NCBI RefSeq assembly: GCF_023091745.1
Contig: NC_068920.1
Coordinates: 149,883,622-149,947,621, forward strand
Direction: 5' to 3'
DNA length: 64,000 bases
Source: Budorcas taxicolor
Taxonomy: Eukaryota > Chordata > Mammalia > Artiodactyla > Bovidae
Each line of letters opens with the position of its first letter. Position 1 is the stretch's first letter. The notes beneath the pieces were generated by a model that saw only the letters and a program-made list of their open reading frames with translations, ran no database searches and was not told where the DNA came from. The translations under genes and the position numbers were made by a program. This document shows positions 22,441-32,788 of this stretch, one piece after another.

Positions 22441-22592
22441 ATTATTGAATTTTTGTTTACAATACTGCTTCCGTTTTATGTTTTGGTTTTTAGGCCACAA
22501 GGCATATGGAATCTTAGTTCCCTGACCAGGTATAGTACTTTCACTGCTTGCAATGAAAAGTGAAGTCTTGGTCATGGACCACTAGAGAAGTC
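22441..22592 (-). mobile_element. CHR-type cetartiodactyl SINE, minus
   Basis: 'attgaatttttgtttacaat', 'tgcttccgttttatgttttg', 'cttagttccctgaccagg' and 'ggaccactagagaagtc'. Its head is more diverged than in the copy at 16770-16963. Confidence 0.75.
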
Positions 22593-22668
22593 TACCTCTC
22601 TCTGTTTCCAACCCATATCTTCATATTGATACTCTGGAGCCCTCTGATGTTACAACCAATGTTGTCAG

Positions 22669-23109
22669 TTCAGTTCAGTTCAATTCAGTTCAGTTCAGTC
22701 GCTCAGTTGTGTCCGACTCTTGTGACCCCATGAACCGCAACACGCCAGGCCTCCCTGTCCATCACCATCTCCCAGAGTTCACTCAGACTCACGTCCATCG
22801 AGTCCGTGATACCATCCAGCCATCTCATCCTCGGTCGTCCCCTGCTCCTCCTGCCCCCAGTGCCTCCCAGCATCAGTCTTTTCCAATGAGTCAACTCTTC
22901 GCGTGAGGTGGCCAAAGTACTGAGTTTCACCTTTAGCATCATTCCTTCCAAAGAAATCCCAGGGCTGATCTCCTTCAGAATGGACTGGTTGGATCTCCTT
23001 GCAGTCCAAGGGACTCTCAAGAGTCTTCTCCAACACCACAGTTCAAAAGCATCAATTCTTCGGCGCTCAGCGTTCTTCACAGTCCAACTCTCACATCCAT
23101 ACATGACCA
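22669..23109 (-). mobile_element. BovB 3' segment with 12-bp target duplication
   Basis: A 441-bp minus BovB from the (cagtt)n tail to 'cacatccatacatgacca'. The exact flank repeat caatgttgtcag at 22657-22668 and 23110-23121 defines the insertion. Its minus strand is open for 135 codons (22703-23110), covering the conserved C-terminal 'YGCESWTVK' region of the BovB ORF. Confidence 0.97.
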
Positions 23110-23121
23110 CAATGTTGTCAG

Positions 23122-23384
23122 GCCCTCAGCTATTCTTGTCCATATTGTCTCTTCAAAAGCAGTGGACATTAGGATAGCAAAGATGTCTCCTATTGCCCCT
23201 CGGCCACCTACTATATGGTCAGACAGCTCGTGGAAGGGGAACTGACACTGTCAGAAGGCCTAGCCTCCAGAGCCATGCACCCATGACCTAACTTTATGAG
23301 AATTGGTCCCCATGTCTGTGAGGTGAGGGCATGGTGCCTCTCAAGTTCACACATCCTTCAGTTCCTCACATATTCCACAATGTC
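23122..23384. other. Unique DNA
   Basis: A 263-bp stretch between BovB and an LTR; nothing recognised. Confidence 0.4.
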
Positions 23385-23681
23385 AACTTGACTGGACAAT
23401 GAGATACCTCAATGTTCAGCTAAATATGATTTAGGGTGTGTCTGTGAAGTTGTTTCTCAATGAGACTAATTTGTAGACTAGGTTAGACACTCTCCTATCC
23501 ACTGTGGGTAGACCTCTTCCATTGGTGACTCCTGAACAGAACCCAAGGTGAGGTCAGCGAGAATTCCCTTCCTCTGCCTGTTTTCCAGCTTAGACATAGG
23601 TTCTCCTGCACTTGGACTGGAATTTTCACCATGGTCTGTCTTGGATCCTCAGTTTGCAGATAACTTATTGGAACCTCTCAT
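23385..23681 (+). mobile_element. MLT2-like LTR, left part
   Basis: 'aatgtcaacttgactggac', 'ttagggtgtgtctgtgaag', 'cacttggactggaatttt' and 'gcagataacttattggaac' resemble the ERVL LTR at 20020-20540. It continues on the far side of a Bov-tA. Confidence 0.65.
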
Positions 23682-23888
23682 GTACGCTCATGGTAAAGAA
23701 ACTGCCTGCCAATGCAGGAGACGTAAGAGATGTGGGTTCAATCTTTGGGTCACGTAGATCCCCTGAAGGAGGGCAGGGTAACCCACTCTAGTATTCTTGC
23801 CTGGAAAATCCCATGGATAGAGGATCCTGGCAGACTATAGTCCATGAGGTCACACAGAAATGGACGCGACTGAAGTGATTTAGCATAT
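23682..23888 (+). mobile_element. Bov-tA SINE nested in MLT2-like LTR
   Basis: Diverged plus Bov-tA: 'atggtaaagaaactgcctgc', 'gtgggttcaatctttgggtc', 'agtattcttgcctggaaaat' and 'gacgcgactgaagtgattta'. The first bases of the head are eroded. Confidence 0.9.
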
Positions 23889-23965
23889 CATCTACAGCCA
23901 CGTGAGCCGATTATACATTACGAATGGATATCTGCTACTGGTCCTTTTCTATGGAGAACCCTACA
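23889..23965 (+). mobile_element. MLT2-like LTR, right part
   Basis: 'cagccacgtgagccgatta' and 'ctatggagaaccctacaatg' are the expected 3' LTR motifs (equivalent to 'tctccagataaccctgac' in the 20-kb copy). Confidence 0.6.
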
Positions 23966-24074
23966 ATGATATTCAGATTTGGCTCCATGGCCTTCCCCAC
24001 TCACAAGTTTAAAGCAGTTCTTGGGAGCTCTCCATTCACTTGAGAAAGAAGGGAAAGCTGAAAATAGGGCTTCA

Positions 24075-24290
24075 AAGCACTGATTGAGACCTGTCTCCTG
24101 GCACTTCCATTTACTAGCTCTGTGACACTGAGCCAGAGAATAACCTGAGCTTCAGTTTCTTCCCTTGAAAAACAGAGACACTGATTAAGCTTCCCTCTTA
24201 GGATGAATATAAAGATTGAATGTATTATATGTGTAATGTGCTCAGAATGATGTCTGGCATACGCTGACCACTAAGCTACTATCAGATACT
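24075..24290 (+). mobile_element. MIR SINE
   Basis: 'cacttccatttactagctct', 'gtgacactgagccagag', 'cagtttcttcccttgaaaaa', 'taaagattgaatgtattat' and 'ctggcatacgctgacc' follow the sense MIR order. Confidence 0.7.
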
Positions 24291-24339
24291 ATTAGAAAAA
24301 GAAGTCCAGACAGAAAGGCTTTAGTTTGAGGAAAGTTAA

Positions 24340-24707
24340 GTTTGAACAGTGGTGTTGGAGAAGACTCTTGAGAGTCCTTTGGACTGCAAGGAGATCCAAC
24401 CAGTCAATCCTAAAGGAAATCAATCCTGAATATTCATTGGAAGGACTGAGGCTGAAGCTGAAACTCCAATAGTTTGGCCACCTGATGCGAATAACTGACT
24501 CAATGGAAAATACCCTGATGCTGGGAAAGATTGAAGGCAGGAGGAGAAGGGGATGACAAAGTCTGAGACGGTTTGATGGCCTCACCAACTTGATGGACAT
24601 GAGTTTGAGCAAGCTCCAGGAGTTGGTGATGGACAGGGAGGCCCCATGTTGCAGTTCATGGGGTGGCAAAGAGTCAGACATGACTGAGCAACTGAACTGA
24701 ACTGAAG
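24340..24707 (+). mobile_element. BovB 3' end, plus
   Basis: 'gtggtgttggagaagactct', 'gactgcaaggagatccaacc', 'gggaaagattgaaggcagg' and a final (aactg)n tail. No clean target duplication seen. It is opposed to the BovB at 22669-23109, whose sequence it overlaps extensively. Confidence 0.95.
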
Positions 24708-25151
24708 AGTCAAAGGAGGGATTTGACAGAGGACTCAAAAAGAGAAGCCCCCAAAGAGAAGAAACAGTTAAAACTATAGAGAAAACGAAGAGTAAAGAAC
24801 AGAGTCATAGTTCTGTTGGGAATGAAGGGAATGAAGAAACTCAAGAAGAAAGAATGTTGCTATGGTAACAAATGCTACAAAGGGATGGGGAAGGTGAAGA
24901 CAAGAGATAGCCCAGTGGATGCAGGCACAGAGGACTTTGATGCCGTGGGAAGATTCCAGGGGTGTGCTGGGGCATTCATTCGTGGAGGAACTTGGAGAGG
25001 GAGGTTGGCTGGCAGTTAAAGGAGACTTGAGTCAAGATAGGGCTTTTAATGATTATAGGGCTGCAGAGATGTGGCAGGTTCTATATAACTGAATATGAAG
25101 AGAGGGTGGTTGTTTGTTCTTTGCCTGCTCATGAATAGCAATTATAATGAA
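24708..25151. other. Purine-rich unique DNA
   Basis: Strongly purine-rich plus strand (about 24710-25020), open for 67 codons with Lys/Gly-rich translation typical of purine tracts. No family recognised. Confidence 0.45.
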
Positions 25152-25166
25152 CAATATCACACATGA

Positions 25167-25211
25167 CTGTAGGTCAACTGTACTCTAATAAAATATATAT
25201 ATTGAGAAAAG
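25167..25211 (+). mobile_element. Minimal 45-bp L1 insertion
   Basis: The insert carries only the last bases of an artiodactyl L1: 'taggtcaactgtactctaat' then 'aaaatatatatattgagaaa'. It is bracketed by an exact 15-bp duplication, caatatcacacatga, at 25152-25166 and 25212-25226. This is a severely 5'-truncated but otherwise regular L1 retroposition. Confidence 0.85.
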
Positions 25212-25309
25212 CAATATCACACATGAACATATATTTGGACTGAAAATATGCAGGTATGAGTTCTGAAGAATAAGAACCACTGCCTGTCCATTAATTTATC
25301 CAAATTATT

Positions 25310-25400
25310 ATTTTAAAAATATTTTTGAGTGCCCACTCAGTGTCTTGCACTCTTCTTAGCACTAGAGATATATTAGTAAGTAAAAAGCAAAGTGAAACCA
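25310..25400 (-). mobile_element. L2 3' end fragment, antisense
   Basis: 'tatttttgagtgcccactca', 'gtcttgcactcttcttagca' and 'ctagagatatattagtaag' match the antisense L2 3' end pattern. Confidence 0.5.
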
Positions 25401-25485
25401 GACCAGCCAAATATCTCTGGTAGTTTGAGGGAGTGGCTATACCAAAATGAACAAAGTCCTCAAACAAATACAGTGATCAGATACA

Positions 25486-25615
25486 AGTGAAAGTGTTAGC
25501 TGCTCAGTCATGTCCACCTCATTGCAACCCCACGGTCTGTAACCCACTACATTCCTCTGACCATGGTGTTTTCCAGGAAAGAACACTGGAGTAAGTTGCC
25601 ATTTCCTTCTCCAAT
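25486..25615 (-). mobile_element. Bov-A SINE part, minus
   Basis: 'agtgaaagtgttagctgctc', 'gtcatgtccacctcattgc' and 'gttgccatttccttctcc'. Stops before the tRNA-like head. Confidence 0.88.
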
Positions 25616-27269
25616 AAGGGAAACAGTTTTAGACATTCAACTACATTCACAGTCCATGCTCTGCCCATTTCTGTGTGAACTTGCTTTGATGGATATTTGC
25701 TATGCTTTGGTGTCCAGCATGGGGACCTCTGCCTTATGTTTGAGGGATTCCCTTTGGTATGGGTGTTGAGATTCAGAATCACTTCTTACTAAGATAAAGA
25801 ACTTCACAGGTTCCTCCTGTCTAGCCTCCTGTCCTGAGCCCTCGACACACGGTGTCCCTGGGCTCCACTGGTCGTAAGTGTCAATCAGCCATGACTGCAG
25901 GTGACTTCCAAGCCAGATGAGCAGCAGTGATGTACAGGTAGTGACTGCCTTGGGGTCCCGCCCTGACAAATGTGCCCAGAGGTGCCAACCGTGAGGCAGC
26001 ACTGTGCACACCTCTCTCTGCACAGCTGTCTAGGTTGTGATGTCAGGTATGATTCTTACCCACACAGCTGTCAGACTGCTGCTTCTGACCACCTGGAAAC
26101 CCTGTGATCTACTGATCCTCTTTAATAAGCTTGTTTCCTGCTTCAATAAGCCACAGTCATCTTCTGTTGATGGGAAATTGAAAACCCTCCTGAATGATAC
26201 CCTTGGATTTATCTTCATGCTCTCTGAGCCACATCTTTTAAGTGGGCACCATACTAATACATCTTTGCTGTGGGAATCAGAAGACATTCCACAGAAGGGC
26301 CTCAGTATCCCTTAGGTGCTTTGTTAATGGAAGAGAGGGTTTGGGGTTTAATCTACTTTGTGTTTGTTGGAATTTGTTCATTTTTTGCTTTGTTTTGAGA
26401 ATTCTTGCTTTTCCTTAGTTCTATCACAATGTGCAGTCAGGCTATGAATCACAGTTAATAGAGTGCCTTTGACTTAAGCAGGATCCTGTAAAAGAGGCCT
26501 TTTCTCAGCAGCTGCAGAGAGTCAGTGAAGTTTCCCAAGAGAAATTCTCCATTTGGCTGCTCATGCAAACCTTGTCTCTACTCTCTAAGCTGGGAAAGAA
26601 ATTAGAAACCTTTGTTGTGAGATTCCTTGGGGCACATAGAAGACAGAGGCACTACGGAGTGTGCAGAAAAGACAGGACAGGAGAGAAGCCCAGGCACCAT
26701 TTCCTGACTACTTAGTATACTCCCGGCACCGTGGAGTGGCTTCCTGTGCGTGACTGTATGTAGTGCTCCCTTAGAAGACAAGACCCATCTGAGAAAGGGC
26801 TTTGACTATCTTGTCCACTGCCTCAATCCTTTCCAGGCCCAGTGCTTATCAGAAAATCAGCACATGAGTATTCGAATGAATGAATGATTTAATAAATAAA
26901 TAAACATGCTATGGACCCCAAACCCCAAGCTTCAGAGAATTGAGTGACAGAATAATTCTCTGAGGAGCACAAGCTAGAAAATGTAGAGTAAGATGAGGAA
27001 GGAGGTGTGCCTGGCTGGAAGATTGTGCACCCCACAATATCCATGCAGATGGAATAGCTCAGTGTGAAAGGCAAGGAAGTAATGAAGAAGTATCACTATC
27101 TTTATGCTCCAAAGAAATGTACAGCTTGAAGGACATAGCTCCCTTCAGCCCTGATGTGTTAAGTGGAGGCTGGGACAGGAAAGGAGCACCAGGGCTCTGT
27201 TCCCCCAGCCCTGACACACTTCTCTCTGTCCTGGCCCAGCATCAACACATGTGACTTTTATTGGGCATG
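25616..27269. other. Unique DNA with possible unclassified old repeat
   Basis: About 25690-26330 is open on both strands for 85-107 codons without recognisable motifs. Its style (for example 'gatcctctttaataagcttg') could be an unclassified LTR. A short sense L2-like 3' end lies at about 26815-26890 ('ttcgaatgaatgaatga') followed by (aaat)n. No gene is called. Confidence 0.4.
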
Positions 27270-27650
27270 AAGGCTGAGAGCCAAACAATTTATGCTTTCA
27301 AATTGCAGTGTGGGAGAAGACTCTTAACAGTCCTTTGGATTGCAAGGAGACCAAGCCAGTCAATTCTAAATAAAATCAACCTTGAAAGGACTGATGTTGA
27401 TGCTGAAACTCCAATACTTTGGCTACCTGATGTGAAGAGCCCACTCGCTGGAAAAGACCCTGAGGCTAGGAAAGACTGAGGGCAAAAGGAGAAGGGGACG
27501 ACAGAGGATGAGATGGTTGGATGGCATCTCTGATTCAGTGGGCATGAGTTTGAGCAAATTCTGAGAGGTACTGAAGGACAGAGGAGCTGGGCCTGCTGCA
27601 GTCCATGGGGTCACAGAGAATTGGACATGGCTTAGTGACTGAACAACAAT
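27270..27650 (+). mobile_element. BovB 3' end, plus
   Basis: 'tttcaaattgcagtgtggga', 'ggattgcaaggagaccaagc', 'gggaaactccaatactttgg'-type region, 'gagatggttggatggcatct' and 'gtgactgaacaacaatg'. About 380 bp, diverged. Confidence 0.93.
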
Positions 27651-29097
27651 GCTTTGTTGGTAGCTTATCTCATGTGTTTATGCATCTCTGCCTGAAAAAC
27701 TTCTCCAGGGCTTGTGGTGAAAGCTTAATTTCCTTGCTTCCCAACAATCTCTGCTTTATTCTTTTATCTCATCTGGATGGAAGCAAGAGTACTGAATAGG
27801 TATTTGTAGCGCTTAATAGGTTGTATAATTCAATTAGACCCCATCTTGAACTGCTTTAACAGTAGGTATCTTTACAGAAATTATTGTACATATTCTGGGA
27901 GGATGTGCTTCTGGCCTTGGCCTCTGATGGAACCATGCAGTTACCATCATCTAGCAGAACTAGCCCCAAAACCTCAAAGCCTTCAGCGTTGGTGTCTCTC
28001 AGGTCTCGTGACTGTGAGAACTACTTCAAGAACATTTCAGGGAAGGGAGCAGAATCTGCAAAGCTACAGCAGTGTAAAAAATGCACCGTCCTTCAAAAAA
28101 GATGAGGAATCCAATATGGCTGATGAATAGAACCGGTAAAAGAGGAGATAGAACATGTTAGTTAATGGGGCTGAGAATTAAGGAAATCCATGGTTCTGGG
28201 AAGGTAGCAGGATGTCACATTGTGCCTTATCTTCAATACAAAATTAAAGATGATTTAAGGCTTCTCTTTTCCCCCTAGAAGCTTTAAGGAAGGGTGGAAA
28301 AAAACACCGTAAGGTGAGAGACTTCAATAGAATTCAGGGGCAAAATATCTTCAAACCAATCAGAAGCGATGAAAATCATGGCCTAGTTAACAATTAGTGT
28401 ATACAATTTTGTTGTTGTTACATTCACTAATTCCTACCACACTTTATTTCCAGTCACAGATAATTAACTAGATCTAAACACATGGACAAACTACCTCATG
28501 GGTGTGGGGATGGAGGGCACCCAGGCACGTGATCAATGGTAAAGACCCCCCACCACCACCAACAGGCAACTTTACCTGTATTATAACAGATAGAACACAG
28601 ATTCAGAAAGGTGGACGATGCATTTTTATCATGAAAGATATTTAGATAATTTTGAAAGGTGGTAATTATACGGTTCTATATGAGATTGTCTCACAAACTG
28701 TTTTAATGGCCAAGTGTGTACCTATTGAAAGATATTTTTTATGAATAGAAAGACCAGTATGCTAGTATATGATCTGCTTCTGCTAAAAAATAATAAAGGG
28801 GTCGGTCCAAATCAACACTAATATTTTATCCATCCATTTCTTTGAACTTCAGTTCATCCTTCATTTACAAACTGAAGTAATGACATCTGCCTTATTCTTT
28901 AGAAAGCAGAGTCCATATTAGGACCTCATAAAGAGCTGATTGAGGCACAACTGACCCATCACGGTAGCCACTTCCCATACGTTCCCATGGGTCATACTCA
29001 CAGCCCTCTGTGACGTGTATGCCATTTCCACTTGAAGAAGTGGAAACTCCAGGAGTCTGAGGTATTGTTGAAAGCCACATCACTTGCATCTGGAGGG
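27651..29097. other. Unique DNA, no gene recognised
   Basis: Open frames of 73-94 codons near 27850-28130 overlap in two plus frames without motifs. A weak MIR-like patch ('cttcagttcatccttcattt') lies near 28850-28895. Confidence 0.45.
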
Positions 29098-29210
29098 TTG
29101 AGACCAACCCACTCCAATATTCTTGCTGGGAGAATCCCATGCACAGAGGAGCCTGGCTGGCTACAGTCCATAGTGTGACAAGGAGTCGGACTCGACCGAA
29201 GTGACTGAGC
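29098..29210 (+). mobile_element. Bov-A SINE, 5' truncated, plus
   Basis: 'gaccaacccactccaatatt', 'ggagcctggctggctacagt' and 'gagtcggactcgaccgaag'. The tRNA-like head is missing. Confidence 0.9.
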
Positions 29211-30316
29211 TCACATGTACGCATGGCTCAATTGCAGGGGGCTTTTGTCTCTTTCTTCATAATACGGGGCTCAAATTTGGGAAGTTGATCAGGTTCATAT
29301 GAATAAATCATTTGAATATATTTTTAGAAATTGATAACACTTTAAGAATAATATAAAGATCCATTTTTTCTCCTTTTTGAAATACTATTAATATTCAACA
29401 CTTTAAGCAAATATTAGCTGTCTATATAGTTTGACTTTCTGAATCTTAAGATCATGTGTTTCGCTTTATGAAAGCTTTTACATCTTTACCATAATTAATC
29501 CACGAGGAGAGACCTCCTTCCACATTTCTACCAGAGTTGCAAAAGCTCCATGAGGCAAGCTGGAAAATAAAATGAGGTGCGCCCTTCCTAACCTGTTTCA
29601 CACCACTGCTCTGAGCCCTTCGGGGAAATGTTCTCAATCTGCTGAAGGAAGCCATGCCCCCTTTGCTGAGAACCCATGGACATATGGCACAACGTGGCCA
29701 CACGGGGAGACAGAGCAGTGAGCAGTTGCTGCGGTAGCGCTGGCTTATTTCCACTTTACGGCTTCGCGTGAAGCTAAAATATCATGCTGGGGACATATGC
29801 TTGCCGGCTCTGTACTTGCTGCCTGCAGTCCCACACTCCTGTATTCTGATGGTAATTCCGCAATCTGTTCTCTGACAGCTCGGGGCCAGATGACATGCAC
29901 GCTCCTGACAGGGGCTTCCTTTCATGAACACTGACTTCTCTGGGCACCTGAGTACTGGAGTGATCTGAGTCGGTGCTCCACGAAATTCAGTTAGACGGAG
30001 GCTTCGGCGAGTAAAACAGCAGACTGCCACTCAAAACAAAGTTCATTGCATGCTCAGCAGGGCTGCGTTGAAACGCCTGTCCAGGAGGGAGTGAAGCTTT
30101 CCAAATCCAACGAGGGTTTCAGAACGGTTTTTCTCTTTCCTGTTGACGGACCTGGAGGGAGTCACTCTTGGAAGGCTGTGTCTGTGGAAGCTTCATGGTG
30201 TCCTTGCTGTGCTTTTAGAGTGGCTCTCAGCCCAACATGGAATGATGGCGCAGGCCTGCAGTGAGAAACTTTAAGGCTTCCCTCCCTGTGAGCATGCTCT
30301 TTCTTTCCAGTTCCTA
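29211..30316. other. Unique block, GC-richer 29.45-30.29 kb
   Basis: Repeat-free by eye. From 29452 to 30030 the minus strand has two consecutive open frames (100 and 82 codons), and 30046-30264 is open on plus (72 codons). The translations are Cys/Arg/Ser-rich with no domain I recognise. Several CpGs survive (29735-29770). Not called as a gene. Confidence 0.4.
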
Positions 30317-30333
30317 AATATTCTGTTTCTTGT

Positions 30334-31541
30334 TCAGTTCAGTCCAGTTCAGTGGCTCAGTCGTGTCAACTCTGCGACCCCATGAATTGCAGCATGCCAG
30401 GCCTCCCTGTCCATCACCAACTCCCGGAGTTTACCGAAACTCATGTCCATCGAGTTCGTGATGCCATCCAGCCATCTCATCCTCGGTCATCCCCTTCTCC
30501 TTCTGCCTCCAATTCCTCCCAGCATCAGGGTCTTTTCCAATGAGTCAAATCTTCGCATCAGGTGGCCAAAGTACTAGAGTTTCAGCTTCAGCATCAATCC
30601 TTCCAATGAACACTCAGGAGCGATCTCATTTAGGATGGAATGGTTGGATCTCCTTGCAATCCAAGGGACTCTCAAGAGTCTTCTCCAACACCACAGTTCA
30701 AAAGCATCAGTTCTTCGATGCTCAGCTTTCTTCACAGTCCAACTCTCACATCCATACATGACCACAGGAAAAACCAGAGCCTTGACTAGATGGACATTTG
30801 TTGGCAAAATAATGTCTCTGCTTTTGAATATGCTGTCTAGGTTGGTCATAACTTTCCTTCCAAGGAGTAAGCGTCTTTTAATTTCATGGTTGCAATCACC
30901 ATCTGCAGTGATTTTGAAGCCCAAAAAATTAAAGTCTGACGCTGTTTCCACTGTTTCCCCATCTATTTGCCATGAAGTGATGGGACCTGATGCCATGATC
31001 TTCGTTTTTTGAATGTTGAGCTTTAAGCCAACTTTTTCACTCTCCACTTTCACTTTCATCAAGAGGCTTTTTAGTTCCTCTTCACTTTCTACCATAAGGG
31101 TGCTGTCATCTGCGTATCTGAGGTTATTGCTACTTCTCCCGGCAATCTTGATTCCAGCTTGTGCTTCTTCCAGTCCAGCATTTCTCATGATGTACTCTGC
31201 ATATAAGTTAAATAAGCAGGGTGACAATATACAGCCTTGACGTACTCCTTTTCCTATTTGGAACCAGTCTGCTATTCCATGTCCAGTTCTAACTGTTGCT
31301 TCCTGACCTGCATACAGGTTTCTCAAGAGACAGGTCAGGTGGTCTGGTATTCCCATCTCTTTCAGAATTTTCCACTGTTTATTGTAATCCACACAGTCAA
31401 AGACTTTGGCATAGTCAATAAGGAAATAGATGTTTTTCTGGAACTCTCTTGCTTTTTCCATGATCCAGCAATGTTGGCAATTTGATCTCTGTTTCCTCTG
31501 ACTTTTCTAAAACCAGCTGTTACTAGCTACTAAACAGACTG
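30334..31541 (-). mobile_element. BovB LINE, 1.2 kb, 5' truncated, minus
   Basis: The longest BovB in the window. It runs on the minus strand from within the reverse transcriptase domain (right end) to the (aactg)n tail at 30334. A 17-bp target duplication, aatattctgtttcttgt (30317-30333) and aatattctgtttcatgt (31542-31558), with one mismatch, shows a single intact insertion of about 1208 bp. BovB is an RTE-clade non-LTR retrotransposon present in ruminants and squamates. Its ORF encodes endonuclease and reverse transcriptase, and only the latter part is kept here. Confidence 0.97.
30574..31461 (-). pseudogene. BovB reverse transcriptase, partial ORF (295 codons)
   Basis: This is the 3' portion of the BovB ORF, uninterrupted for 295 codons. 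Reverse transcriptase copies element RNA at the nicked target site during retroposition. Residues 13-25 hold the block A type motif with Asp22 and Asp25. Residues 73-81 hold the RQGCxLSP signature. The catalytic YADD box is at residues 116-119 (plus-strand 31105-31116). The RTE-type C-terminal region with YGCESWTVK and WCWRRLLRV follows. Known BovB ORFs are roughly three times longer, so the endonuclease and N-terminal palm are missing through 5' truncation at 31541. The Met used as start is an internal residue, not a genuine initiator. No promoter is retained. The element is a dead copy, although this stretch has escaped stops. Confidence 0.9.
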
Positions 31542-31558
31542 AATATTCTGTTTCATGT

Positions 31559-31577
31559 ATTGTTGAAAAAAATAAGA
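31559..31577. other. Short AT-rich spacer
   Basis: About 19 bp between the BovB target duplication and the CT/TA microsatellite. Confidence 0.5.
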
Positions 31578-31583
31578 TCTCTC

Positions 31584-31654
<71 letters not shown>
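31578..31654. repeat. Compound (CT)n(TA)n microsatellite
   Basis: About 43 bp of CT with a few G interruptions, followed by about 34 bp of pure AT. The next BovB tail starts directly at its right end. Confidence 0.95.
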
Positions 31655-31658
<4 letters not shown>

Positions 31659-31817
31659 CAGTTCAGTTCAGGCACTCAGTTGTGTCTGACTCTTTGTAAC
31701 CCCATGCACTGCAGTACACCAGGCCTCCCTGTCCATTGCTAACTCCCAGTGTTTACTCAAACTCATGTCCATTGAGTCGATGATGCCATCAAATCGTCTC
31801 ATCCTCTGTCATCCCCT
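31655..31817 (-). mobile_element. BovB 3' terminus, minus, inserted in TA repeat
   Basis: From 'agttcagttcagttcaggc' to 'cctctgtcatccccta'. AT-repeat sequence flanks the left side and 'tatatatttg' the right, so the insertion hit the TA run and any target duplication is hidden in it. Confidence 0.93.
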
Positions 31818-31869
31818 ATATATTTGAATATAAGTAGACATTAAATATGCACACCTATACACACATATT

Positions 31870-31993
31870 GGACAAGGAAATGGCAAACCCACTCCAGTAT
31901 TCTCACCTGGAAAATCTCACACTGAGAGGAACCTAGTGGGCTATAGCCTATGGGGTCACAAGAGTCAGACATGACTTAGCGACTAAAACAAAA
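31870..31993 (+). mobile_element. Bov-A SINE, 5' truncated, plus
   Basis: 'ggacaaggaaatggcaaacc', 'cactccagtattctcacctg', 'gtcagacatgacttagcgac' and an (aaaac)n tail. Confidence 0.92.
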
Positions 31994-32069
31994 CAAACAA
32001 AAATACACATGTATATATTTTCTCCAATAATATTTAGCATCAAAATATACACATATACTTTAATTTTTA

Positions 32070-32190
32070 TTTTTACACATCTGCAAAGTAGGTATGACCA
32101 TCACCATTTCACAAAGAAAGAAATTGAGCTCAGAGAAAACAATATGGCCAATAAATCAAGTCAGTAGAATCTGAACAGCCTCCTATTATA
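32070..32190 (-). mobile_element. MIR fragment, antisense
   Basis: 'gcaaagtaggtatgaccatc', 'accatttcacaaagaaag', 'aattgagctcagagaaaac' fit antisense MIR ('ggtactattatccccatttt' region). Confidence 0.55.
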
Positions 32191-32535
32191 AATTCCTTGA
32201 AATCTCAGATGGAATGAACATTTTTAAAAAATGCACCCTTAGCTTATAAAAAAGATACATTTCCAAGTTTTTGTGTCAGACATGAATGGGGTGCAGAAAA
32301 CCAAAGTTCTAAGGGAATGAAATGACTGGCAGGCAAGGAAGGGCTACAGAGTGACCTTAGAGTGTGGCCATATGTCAGCTGGTCTGAAGCCCTTGGCCTC
32401 CATGATGTAGACATGTGCAAGACTCCAGAACTTCTGAAGGACTTTATTCCCAAGGAAAAGAGGAGCTAGAAAAAAAATCTGCTTCTGAGTACAGTGGGAT
32501 GACAAGAAGGTTTAATTGCCCCGTTCCGGGCAATG

Positions 32536-32759
32536 AAAAGTGAAAGTGAGAGTGTTAGTGACTCAGCTGTGTCCATCTCTTTGCGACCCCATGGACTGCA
32601 GCCCGCCAGGCTCCTTTGTCCATGGAGTTCTACAGGCAACAATACTGGAGTTTGTAGCCATTTCCTTCTCTAGCAGAAGCTTCCTGACCCAAGGATCAAA
32701 CCTGGGTCTCCTTTATTGCAGAAAGATTCTTTACATTCTGAGTCACAAAGGAAGCCCAG
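32536..32759 (-). mobile_element. Bov-tA SINE, full length, minus
   Basis: Tail start 'aaaagtgaaagtgagagtgt', then 'gcgaccccatggactgcagc', to the head 'gagtcacaaaggaagccc'. The 7-bp repeat ggcaatg on both sides (32529-32535 and 32759-32765) is a possible short target duplication. Confidence 0.93.
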
Positions 32760-32764
32760 GCAAT

Positions 32765-32788
32765 GGTGGGGGGTGGGGGGGTGGGGGT
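32765..32788 (+). repeat. G-rich tract, quadruplex-capable
   Basis: G-runs of 2, 6, 7 and 5 separated by single T. The 7-G run can be split, giving four G3 tracts with 1-nt loops. Confidence 0.8.

Noticed and set aside
24292..24738. 148-codon minus-strand frame
   Set aside because: Antisense reading of a plus-strand BovB 3' end. Antisense BovB frames recur at 33.4 and 45.5 kb for the same reason.
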